A stretch of 64,000 nucleotides of DNA from Fomitopsis serialis (Eukaryota; Basidiomycota; Agaricomycetes; Polyporales; Fomitopsidaceae). The stretch lies in NCBI RefSeq assembly GCF_022376445.1, contig NW_025954965.1, positions 1-64,000 of the forward strand, in the 5' to 3' direction. The notes under the pieces were generated by a model. That model was given only the letters and a program-made list of their open reading frames with translations, was not told the origin of the DNA and searched no databases. The position numbers and the translations under genes were made by a program. Positions within the stretch are counted from its first letter, which is position 1. Each line of letters begins with the position of its first letter. Of this stretch, positions 1-9,561 are shown piece by piece.

Positions 1-357
1 GCCTTCTTTTCCACGCTGTTAGCGTGGAGATGCGGCACTCTGTCGTGACACCTGCCTACCTCATCCGCCATGCGCTGGATAATATTCTATACTCCCTCAC
101 GGTGAGGCAGCGACGCTCAGCGCTCTTATCCCGTCTCTTTCTCGCGAGCCGTTCCCTCCAAGTCTCCCGCAGGCTGGTTGCCTCTTTACACGATGGTAAC
201 GTTTCGTCCCGACATCAGTTACTCTACCGCGAGACACAGGGTGGCCCACCAGCGGCGTGTACTGGAGTATGCAGGGTGGGCAACTGCTGTGACGGGGCTA
301 AGTGTCGCCGGCCTGGTCGCCGTATCTGTCTGGCGCCGGCTGTATAATCGAGGGTAG
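1..357 (+). CDS. BNA4: kynurenine 3-monooxygenase, C-terminal part (5' end outside window)
   Basis: FAD-dependent hydroxylase converting L-kynurenine to 3-hydroxykynurenine in the tryptophan-to-NAD pathway, normally on the mitochondrial outer membrane. Two exons are visible, 23-101 and 163-357, joined by a 61-bp GT-AG intron; an acceptor at 20-22 shows that more exons lie upstream. The spliced protein contains (Y)VEMRHSVV followed by PLYTMVTFRPD, the two blocks that end the catalytic part of eukaryotic KMO (human VEMR and PLYTMVTF). A hydrophobic helix (about AVTGLSVAGLVAVSVW) follows just before the stop, matching the C-terminal membrane anchor of the family. The Tyr codon is split by the upstream intron. 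The next gene, 0.5 kb away, is on the opposite strand and convergent. Recognition is firm although only about 90 residues are present. Confidence 0.9.
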
Positions 358-867
358 TTGTATTCCAAATGGGCATTTGGGTCCAATTTCTATCACGTAC
401 TGTCCAATCACAAGGTCACCGCGGGAAGAACGCACCAATGATATTCTGTTATGTCAAGATGGGATCACCGAGCGTTGCTTTGGGAAAAACTTGCGGTCGT
501 TGAGGGCTTCCCCGAGTTAGACTGCACGTCAAGGGGCGCCCCCTCGTGCACTCTGCTATCCATGGGAAGCGTACTTGATTGCAATTGCCAGTGCCAATAG
601 GGACGGGCAGGCATACTCTGGGATCCGGATACACGAGAATTTATCGTTCCTCAACATAGCCGACAAGATGAACACCGAAAACAGTAGCGAAGGTGACCGT
701 AGCATACGGGCCAATAAGAATAGCTCAAGGGTAGAGAAGGCGGAGCAGGGTTAGATCGTGGCGTGGCGTGTCGTGAGGCGGTCGCTCGATGCGTAGGGTA
801 GTCGTCGAGGGATATATCTGTCCACAGGACAGGTCGTGCGAGGAATAGGGAGTAGTAACTCAGCTAC
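358..867. other. intergenic, no gene seen
   Basis: Convergent spacer between the kynurenine monooxygenase stop and the AT-hook gene stop. Only short ORFs without recognisable protein; both 3' UTRs probably lie here. Confidence 0.5.
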
Positions 868-1390
868 TCAGGAGCTGGCGTTCTTGTTCTTGGGCGGTCG
901 TCCTCTCTTCTTCTTGGGAGGTTCGCTCGACTCCGCGGCCTCTGCCTCACCCTCGCCGCCCTCTGGCTCTGCTGGGGCCTCAGCGGGCTTGTCTTGGGTG
1001 GTCTACCTCGTTTACGCTTCGGTTTCGGCTCCGAGGGTGCCTCATCCTCCGCAGGCCGCTGTGAAGAGAACAAGGAAGATCGCATCATGTTCACAGCAAT
1101 CGAGCAATGGTCTGACGACAAACCTTGCGCGGACGGCCTCTCGGTCGTTTCACGGAGCATCGGACGACGCGCCTGCTGTTGAGCTGCCTGTGGTGGCTGC
1201 CTGAGCAGCAAGAGTCTTCTTGTTCTTCGAGCCTCGTGGACGGCCTCGTCCACGCTTGACGGGCTGTGCGGGCTCCAATTGTGCTTCGACTTCAGCTGGT
1301 AGCACACAGTAGTGGGACTATGAGAACGCGCGCGCTTGCCGCATAAACCGGAGTTGGAACCTAACTGACCAGTCTCTGGCTCGCCGCCAT
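868..1390 (-). CDS. AT-hook DNA-binding protein, frame broken
   Basis: Reading the minus strand downward gives four AT-hooks in order: RGRGRPRGSKNKK (about 1232-1261), KRPRGRPRK (about 1120-1147), KRKRGRPPK (about 998-1024) and KKKRGRPPKNK (about 884-912), ending NASS and a stop at 868-870. Such proteins bind the minor groove of AT-rich DNA (HMGA-like). Exons would be 1370-1390 (start uncertain; another ATG lies at about 1448), about 1120-1317, and 868 to about 1056, with a GTTTGT-CAG intron between hooks 2 and 3. Two frame changes are needed: between hooks 1 and 2 near 1146-1150, and between hooks 3 and 4 near 993-998. Each is cured by one extra G or C in a short run. Either a pseudogene or, more likely given the same pattern elsewhere, missing bases in the assembly. 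Confidence 0.5.
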
Positions 1391-2274
1391 TGTCCTCGAG
1401 CTCGTCTTCTTGTCCTCGGCGGGTCCTCGCGTGGCGGCGAGTCCGGCATGGTGGGGAGGGGCTGACAGGAGGCGGGGGACGGTAGGCGGGATGAGGGGAA
1501 GAGGGAAGCGCGAAAGGTGTTCAGTGCCCTCGTTTTAACGAGTATTTCCCCTAATAGAGTTCTCTCGCGTGCAATATTCCCGAAAGAGTGATTATTATCT
1601 GGAGAATCAGGCCTTCCATGAAAACGAGATTCACAGGCCAATCGTACGTAATTCTGTCGACCGCCAGGCGAGCTCAGCCGCCCTCCTTGACGCCGTGTCA
1701 GGCGAGAAGGGCCAATGTGCTCGCTGGGGGACTGGGAGACAAGCGAGAGGCTCCCCGCATATTGATAGACACCCACCTGGCCAGGAACGAAATAGTTGTT
1801 CTTTCGGCGGACTTTGTTAGTCAGGGAGTGTTTGATGGACTATGCAGAACATTATAATCAGATAACAGCAGGAAATATCCGGCCACATGCCGTCGACGTT
1901 CCCCAGCCGCAGCGATATGTGGCGGACGTCGGGGCACGGAATGGGAGGCACGCTGTGCGCATCAACGACGTCGCACGACCAGCACCATGCACGTCCGCAA
2001 GACGGGAGCAGCGACGGCACAGGTCTCTCGGGACTCTCCTCCTCGGTCTCGGCGGAGAGCGTATTCCATCAGTCAGCTCGCCCTTCTGATTCGCCGCATT
2101 GGGCAGCTCAATTAGGGCGCCGCGCGGGAGTCGCGCCCTCTCCGATGGATCTCCGATTCATTCGCGCCACAACGCCTGCAACGTGTTCGCACATCGCCGT
2201 GCACGTGACGGCCGCGTCGCGGTGGCTGAGCTCCCGGACTGCTCTCCTGCTGCTCAGCCTCGTCGTCGCGCACA
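1391..2274. promoter_or_regulatory. divergent intergenic region
   Basis: Head-to-head spacer of about 0.9 kb between the AT-hook gene and OS-9, expected to hold both promoters. No protein-like ORF is convincing. I see no clear TATA box. Confidence 0.4.
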
Positions 2275-3993
2275 ATGCTCTCGCTGTGTCTGGTGCCCCT
2301 CTCGCTGTCGCTTCTTGTGTCGGCGAGTTTGCACCGCTCGCTGCTCCCACAGGATCCCTATGCATTCCCAAAGTACCGCGTGGCGTACGTGAACGGCCTC
2401 CCTGTCCTGAACGAGACCGCCGAGCGGTGGCTGCGCGAAGGCCTCAAGGGCGGCCAGGCAGAGTTTCTCGACGAGACATGGGAGTGGAGCGACACAGCAT
2501 GGCATAGTGGCTCGCCCAAGAGCATCGAAGGCGGTGCAGAGCAGGGCATCGGTTCCACACCTGCAGTCCGTGATTCCTTTGTCAACTGGGCAGCGGCGGT
2601 GCGGTATTGACCGCCCTCTGGACAGCCAGACACCCGGACGGAGTCCAACTACAGCCTAGAACTCATGCGGCTGGGTCCTCGGATGACATACCTGTGTCTT
2701 ATTCCGCCCCACCAGACGAAAGCACTGCAACCATTGCGAACGAACCGGAACCAGACGTATCACCACTGTCCGGCTGGTCCCTCTTGCAACCACTTAACGG
2801 CAAGTGCCTCTACGTGAGTAACAATGTCAAGTGCTGCGCGCGCTCTGAATGAATGAGATTCTAGCACAGGCAAGGCTGGTTCACCTATGCTTATTGCCAC
2901 AATTCACATGTCCGTCAATTCCACGAGCTACCTCAACAGGCCAACAATCGGCAAGGTGAGCCCATTTTCCCTTACAGCCACTAGCGTAACCCAACAGTTG
3001 ATGTCGATTCAGGCGAATACACCCCGAGGAAGACGCGGAAGTAAGTATCTGTGCATCGCCACGCATGACACATGGCTAATTATTCGCTCCTGCAGTGGGA
3101 AGCCTACACCCTGGGGCGAGCCCCACCGACTCCAGAACCCGGCGCAGATCTCACCGTTGCAGAACAGGCCGCCATCGCTGCGAACGTCGAACTCGCTCGC
3201 GGGGCACGCTCGCACTATCTCGTGCAGCGCTGGGGCGACGGGTCGCACTGCGACAAGACGGGCAAGAAGCGTGAGATCGAAGTCCAGGTCTGCCTGCCGT
3301 TCGCTTCTCGCATTCCGCGACAGCGCTGACGATCCTGCGGTCCCACGTCAGTTCCATTGCTCGATGACGATGACAGACACCATCCTCTTCGTCAAGGAAA
3401 CCCTGACATGTCACTACGTGCTGCACATCGCCACCCCACGGCTGTGCGGTGTGCCCGGCTTCAAGTCGCGTGTCGACGACCGCAACGAAGCCTTCATCCG
3501 CTGCCGTGAGATCCTCGACGAGGCCGAGTACCAGAGCGCGGACAGGTCCCTGCAGGCAGCGGACCGCCCGCTCAAGGTGCCGAAAAAGACGAAACCAGTC
3601 ATCGCGCCTCCTCCACCGGAACCCGCCACGGAACCCAAGGTGCCGCGCGACATCATCCGCCAGGCACTCGCCAAATTTCTGGAGAAGGATGCGATGAGGA
3701 CGGGGCCGGGCACGGACGTGTTCGTCGAAGACCTCGAGGACGACAACGGCGAAGTCATGATCGAGTTCATCGACCTCGACCTCGACCTCGATCTGGGCGG
3801 CGAAGATCTTCAGGTCCAGCTGGATGCGGCAGGAGATCAGCTGGCCGATGCGCTCCGTGCGGCAGGATATGGCGTCAAAGATGAGAAGCGAAGTGACGAG
3901 AAGGGCAGCCAGGGAAAGGGTACCGGGAAGAAGAAGACCGCGTCGAAGGGCAACGGCGAAGGCGAAGCTAAACCTCGCCGAGACGAGCTCTAA
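2275..3993 (+). CDS. YOS9: protein OS-9 homolog (ER-associated degradation lectin)
   Basis: ER-luminal lectin that reads trimmed N-glycans on misfolded glycoproteins and hands them to the HRD1 ligase. Exons: 2275-2565, 2626-2813, 2865-2955, 3013-3040, 3096-3287, 3352-3993. The start gives a signal peptide (MLSLCLVPLSLSLLVSA), then AFPKYRVAYVNGLPVLNETA typical of the OS-9 N-terminus. The mannose-6-phosphate-receptor-homology domain runs from GKCLYHRQGWFTYAYCHN through HYLVQRWGDGSHCD to LCGVPGF, with the expected cysteines and the Gln, Arg and Tyr ligand positions. An acidic tail (DLDLDLDL) follows and the protein ends RDEL, an ER-retrieval signal. Two single-base frame breaks occur, at the C run 2707-2710 (between LIPP and DEST) and at 3022-3025 (EYTP/EEDAEW); adding one C at each restores the family sequence. 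Convergent with the kinase downstream. Confidence 0.93.
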
Positions 3994-4584
3994 CGAGGGA
4001 GAAGCATCCCACTGATCTTTGACTGCCTGCTTGCCATGTACTTCATCTCCGTTCCCTGGATACTTGGAACCTTCGCAATACAGTCATCTTATCTCATTTA
4101 CGTGTCATCGTCATACCACCGAGGCACGTTGACCCACGAGCACCAGACTGTCCAAATAAATGCATCGCAGTATTGGTTAGACTTTATTACTAGTACAGGA
4201 GCATTTTCTCTAACTTCACTATCATAAACATGTACATTTGTGTTTTGGGCCGCCCCGTCCCGCTGCGAAGATCTATGGCAACGGCAAGGATCGTCGGGCG
4301 CATGCAGGACGGACGCGGGCGGGGGCGCAAACGAACGGGCAGGGCGTGCAGGACGAACGGCCCAAACAAGACGAAGATGAAGCAAGCAGGCGGGCTCTAT
4401 GCACAGCTGTGAGATGCGAGCGTCCGAGCGAACGGCGAGGGCGATGGGAATAACAACAACGAAGATGAACAATAAAGAATTGGGAACAGACCTATGCTGT
4501 ATGCTGGATGATGCATGGGGAACGATGCGAGTCCGTGGGCGGGGACATGAGGGGGAGCCTGAGGGACAAAGACATGGAGGCCTG
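3994..4584. other. convergent intergenic region
   Basis: 3' flanks of OS-9 and the HAL-type kinase. AT-richer than the genes; no coding signal beyond shadows of the kinase 3' end. Confidence 0.5.
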
Positions 4585-7500
4585 CTAAAAGAACCTCCGC
4601 TTGCCCTGCTTCTCGTCGACGGCGACCTTGATATGCGTGTGGGTCGGCTTCGCGCCAGGCTCCGAGCAGGGGACGATGCTCCGCAGCCACGAATCGCCGT
4701 CGTCCTGGTCCTCTGGGGCATGGGCATGGTCCTGGCACGCCGGGCCGTCACGCGCATGCGAGCGGCACCCGCAGAGCAGGTCGTCCGACTTGCCCTTCCC
4801 GTATAGGAGATCCGTGAGGGTGCACCGCGCCGAGGGCTCGATGTGCATCATGCGCCGGATCGCAGAGCGCGACTCGCGGGGGAGCAAGCGGAAGATAGAC
4901 TCGGCGCCGCCTTGATGAAAGGTAGTGACGCTCGCCTTGCTGTCCGCGCGCCGCCGGGGCCGAATGGTCGCGTTGTGGTCCTTCTTGGCTGGGGCGGGCG
5001 TGGTCGTCGACGGCTTCGGAGTGTCACTCGTCGTGCTCGACTGTGACTTCTGCGCTTCAGTCACTGCGCCCTGGGCAGCCTCAGTCGTCGCGAGTTGCAC
5101 TTCGCGCGCCTGCCCCTTCTGTGTCTCAGGCCTGGAGGCCGAAGTACTCTCCTTGGAAGACTTGCCGTCCATCCTTGCAGCTGGGAGCGCGAGCACTGTC
5201 AGGCCGCTGTCGGAGTGGACAGGAGGAGGTTTGAAGAACAGTTGTGGCGACGGCGGCGCAGGCAGGGATTCCGTCGAGTCCGCAGGGCGCGCGAACTTGC
5301 GCACGGACGGGTCAGGATCCGCTCGGGCGTCGGTGTGGCCGTTCAAGAAGACGGCGGGCAACGTCGCGGTCGAGCGAGACAGCACGCTCGAGCCAAGCAC
5401 TTTGCGGCGCGGGTCCAGTTCGATATCAGAGCCCTCCGTCCCCGAGCTAGATGACCGGGAGCCGTCTCTCGACAACTTATCCGACCGGGCGACGGAGGTA
5501 TTGGACGACGCGATCGACAGTGCCTTCGACTTCTCCGCCGGCTGCTCTTCCTGAAGCCCGTTCTTATCCTGTAGCTTCTCGCATGACTCGGAGTTCGCGC
5601 ACTCGATCGTCTTCGGAGTCTCCTTAGGCTTCTCGCTGAGGTCAGGATGTGCCTGGACGAACGCTCTGAAGCTCGCGTCCGTCTTCGAATCCGGAATCTT
5701 CCACGGGAACCGTCTGAGGACCATGCACATGAAGATGATCGCGACGCTCCAAACATCCGTCTTGCGCGGGTCGTAGCTCTCTGCGTTGATGACCTCTGGT
5801 GCGAGGTACGGGTCGCTCCCCACGACGCCCGTCGCGAGCGTCGTCTTCTTGCCCGGGTAGTGGAACACCGTCGCGGTGCCGAAGTCGATGAGCTTCACGA
5901 CGTTATTCTTCGTCATGACGCAGTTGTCGAGCTTCAGGTCGCGATGCGCTAGCCCGAGCGAGTGCAAGTATTCGACTCCGTCGCAAATCTGCCGGAAGAC
6001 GCAGTAGATCTCGGGGCGCGACATGCTTCCGGACATAACCACGCTGAAGAGGTCGTATGGCGCATACTCCATTACCTATATGCGCAGTCAGAGGACGAAC
6101 CAACACGAAAAAAAAACACTGTACACACCTCATAGTAATGCCCGTGATCCGTGACAATGTCCACCGTCTCGATGATGTTCTTGTGCTTGAGCGTGCTGCC
6201 CACACAGAACTCCGCAGTGACCTTCTTCTGGTACTCGCGCTCGCTCTCGCCCTGTCTCTTGGGCCGGAACTCCTTCACCGCGAACGTTATTCCGCCCTGC
6301 TTCGCCGGCGCCTTGATCAGGCGCACGGTTCCGCCTGCACCACTACCGAGCACACGACCCCATTTGCCGTACTTCTTGCTCAGGTGCGCGTGCGTTGCCG
6401 TCGAGAGGCTCGGCACGACGTAGCCTGGCGTGTGGCCGTCGCGATGTGCCGACGGAGCGACAAAGTGCTTGGACGTCTCCCCTGAGTGGCCGGAGCTCGA
6501 CGTAGGAGGGGCCGTCGTGGGTGCAGTGGAGGTCGGCGAGCCAGACCCAGAGGCAGGGCTCGACTGCGAGTCGATCGTCCGCGACGGCGAGCGTGAGCTG
6601 CGCTTGCTGCTGCCGCTGCCGGTAGTGTCGGACGCGCCTGGCGAGGGCGTTTTGCCCATGCTCGATTTGCGCGATGGCCGCACACGGCCCTCGGTCAAAA
6701 GTCTATCCCTGGCCTCCTTCCGATCCTTCTTCAAGAAGGTCGAGAAGCGTGATGAATGCTTTCCTGATTCTGTATTACCATTAACGTAGTCTGTCGAATC
6801 GTTGTTTGCCGGAGTGCCGGGAGCAGTGCTATGATAGCCTGCGGGCGTCGCAACACCAGCAGCATCCAGTAAACTGGACTGGTCAAAGTGCACGCCACGG
6901 CGCTGGTCGAGAGGAGCGACGGATGTATCCGGAGGCGGAGCAGCAACCATGGAGCCGGGAGTGGTAGACGCACTGGCGTGATGCCCGTGCGGATGAGGGA
7001 TGTGGTGGTTCAGGAATCGCTTGAGGTCGTGCAGAGGACCGGGCAAATGCTTGTCCTTCTTGGTATTGACAGAGCTGGCGGAAGAAGCCACACCGTTGGG
7101 TGTAGGAACTGCGCTGTCGGACATGTCGGGCAGCGGATGCGGGTGCTCACTGTCGGGAGACACGCGCGGGGGAGAAGGCGGGTTAGAGACCAATGGCATG
7201 TTGGACTGGCTCGGTCGACGCTTGAAGACAGAGCGGCTTGCGGAAGGCACGCCTAGCGTGTCCGAAGGCGCGCTGGCGGAAGGCTCACCCGGACTCTGGG
7301 GAGACGGGGACCGCTTGCGCGGAGTGAAGGCTGTGGAGAGGAAACGCGAACGAGACGGCCGCCTTGTTGGCTGAGGAGCCTGGCAGAGATGAAGCAAGGC
7401 GCATTTGTGGGGACGGTTAGCTGAGCTCAGCGGATCGCACCGACGGGGCGAGGACAAGGGGACCAACCTGCTCCTTGAAAGCACTGCTTGGAGGGGCACT

Positions 7501-7734
7501 GCCGTCGCCAGACGCGTTCAGCGCATGAGAGAGCTGCCGCTGGTCTGGAGGGAACGGTATTGAGGGCGCAGTAGGCTGGACGAGGCGTGCGGTGGCAGGA
7601 GTCGATGGGGAGGTGTCAATGCGGGGTGATGGGTGAGCGGCGGGGGAGTGAACGAGGGGAGGATGGGGGAGGTCTGCGGCGGGGGTGGGGGGTATCGAGA
7701 GGGGGAGGGGCTGCATGGGGCGGGCTGAGAGCAT
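4585..7734 (-). CDS. HAL4/HAL5-type serine/threonine protein kinase
   Basis: Fungal-specific kinases of the HAL4(SAT4)/HAL5/NPR1 group control plasma-membrane potassium and nutrient transporters. Exons: 7468-7734, 6129-7379, 4585-6075; about 1002 aa. A long Ser/Pro-rich N-terminal half includes [19 protein letters not shown]. The kinase domain follows: glycine loop [18 protein letters not shown]-like FAVKEF, catalytic [16 protein letters not shown], and [10 protein letters not shown]. As in HAL5, the C-lobe is split after FPWKIPD by a Ser/Thr-rich insert of more than 200 residues before it resumes with [15 protein letters not shown] His/Cys-rich stretch ([16 protein letters not shown]) lies near the C-terminus. 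The start at 7734 is a choice; the frame stays open upstream. No frame break over 3 kb. Which HAL/NPR subfamily it belongs to cannot be decided by eye. Confidence 0.88.
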
Positions 7735-8872
7735 GGTGGGGACGCCGCTGCAGACGATGAGGAGGGGGCGAGGGACGACGGAGAGGGTGGGGAGATATGG
7801 CTGCTGGACAAGAGACGGAGGGCAGTCGTTTATGGCGCGCATCACTCGGCAGCGCATCTCAGATCTCGGTCCGGAAATTCTCCCCCACGCGAGCTCTCCT
7901 CCCACCGCTGCCCCGCTCCTGCCCCCCGTCTCGTCATCTGTGCAGCGAGCCCCTAGCTTTCGGCCAAAGCACGCTGCTCGCCACCGCCAGCAGCGGCCAC
8001 CGTCCCCGGCCCCAGTCTGCATGCGCACCCAGCAGACTGCGCTGCGTCCGCTGCCTTCGCCCTCGGCACGCCTGCCGAGCGCATCTGCCCAGTCGACTAC
8101 CCAATCCGAGTCCAATCCGCGTCCGAGCCGACCTTCCTCGCGCGTTCTCGCGCTGCCAGGCCTCTCGCACAGCGCAACACAGCCATTGGTGTCCGACCGC
8201 GCGTGCCCCGACGTGGCCCCGCTGCCCCCGACGCTGCCCGCGCGGGTGTCGCGCGCAGTGTGCGCGGTGGAGGCCGGCTCGTCCGCGTCGCGTATTCGTG
8301 CACCCGCGCCAAACGGTGCCCGATTGGGTAAGCGAGGGCCGTCATCGGCCGCATGGGACGAGCCAATCGGCTTTGTATCGACGTCACTTCGCTCCGGCGT
8401 GCCCGAGCCGGGCCCGCCGTTGCTCCGGCTACCTGCCCCATTTGGCGCCGCGCCGCCGCCGCTTGCTTCTGCTCGCGGGCGGCCAAGGGCGGCCCAGGAT
8501 GGAAGACGGACGTGCGCAGCTGGGATCTGCGCTGGGCACCCGCCACGCATTGCTCTGCGCATGACGCTGCCAGCTGGGCACACGACTTCATCTCCAGCGA
8601 TCACCTCTGCTCTTTTCGTCGCCCGCCCCGCCAGCCCCGCGTCGCCCAGAGGATTCTCCGCCCTCTCCGAAACAGCCTTCACTCATAATTCTCGCTGTCA
8701 GTGTCATGGAGCCCAACACTGCCCGTGTCCAGCGCCCTCGACCATCTCCGCCCCGACCAAGCTTGCCATGCGGCGACCGCTCAAAGCCCGCGCCGCCCCG
8801 GCCTCTTCAAATCCGTAGTAACCGGTCTACGGGTCCTCTTCATACCGCCCCGACGGAGGTGCTGTCAGACCA
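7735..8872. promoter_or_regulatory. GC-rich divergent spacer
   Basis: Head-to-head spacer between the kinase and the hypothetical gene at 8873. Very GC-rich, so long overlapping ORFs stay open on both strands (377 and 421 codons), but their Ala/Arg/Pro/Ser-rich translations resemble nothing and contradict each other. Best read as promoter and long 5' leader of the kinase. Confidence 0.4.
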
Positions 8873-9561
8873 ATGTCAGACACAACTCAAATCTCAGCCT
8901 TACACTTACTGGTTCGGCGCGCGCAAGGGCTGTATCAGCATTTCCATGGGCCATACTCACTTGCTGACTTGGCGTGTAATCGGCACTCGCACGGCGCTGT
9001 GCCGCGGCAGGTCATCGCACCCATACCACCCAGCCGGCCCCCTTGGGTCTCAGCGCTGCTCAAACAGCGCAGTTCCTCAGACGCGGATCCAAGCCAGGTG
9101 CGCGTCGCCATTCGTTCCTGAGCTCACGTCTGTCCTCGGTTAGTCGTCGAAGTCCTCCATACCTATCGTCGTATCTAAGTTCTGGATTCCGAGGCCACCC
9201 GGCCCACGCGGCAGCTGTAAGTACATCCCACAGCCGCAATGTTCCTCCATTTTAGCTGATGAAGTTCTGGACACGTTCGTAGAGGACCCTGCGCGCATCA
9301 CGTACTACAGCTCGCGGCGTAGGTGATTGAACGCGTACGTAGAGCAGCTCGCGCACAGGATTAGCAAGTGGAGTGCCCGAGAAGTCACTCAACACTGTTC
9401 CCGGAACTCCCGGCGGGAACGCAGCGCCGCTTGCTCGAGAGCCAATCGTCGATCTCGGGAAGGCGGGCTCCCAAGCTGCTGATTCGAAGCCGGGTACTTA
9501 CTCCAACTCACTGGATACGCGAGAGGCCGAGAACGCCCTCCGCAACGCCCACTTATCGTGA
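8873..9561 (+). CDS. hypothetical protein, four exons
   Basis: Not recognised. Four exons fit together without a phase clash: 8873-9097, 9144-9216, 9256-9318 and 9359-9561. Introns of 46, 39 and 40 bp have plausible ends (GTGCGC-TAG, GTAAGT-TAG, GTAGGT-CAG). The resulting 187-aa protein starts MSDTTQISALHLLVRRAQGL, carries DEVLDTFVEDPARITYY in the third exon and ends ENALRNAHLS. No signal peptide, membrane helix or known motif is visible. Preserved phase over three introns is the only argument for a real gene; expression data would settle it. Additional exons may lie further 3'. Confidence 0.5.

Noticed and set aside
2626..2813. An intron that would bridge the frame change in OS-9 near 2700
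   Set aside because: It would remove the conserved YLCLIPP block and has a poor donor; a missing C fits better.
7417..8818. Two long overlapping ORFs on opposite strands (421 and 377 codons)
   Set aside because: Both are GC-driven open frames with Ala/Arg/Pro/Ser-rich translations; only the part of the minus frame from 7734 to 7468 joins the kinase.
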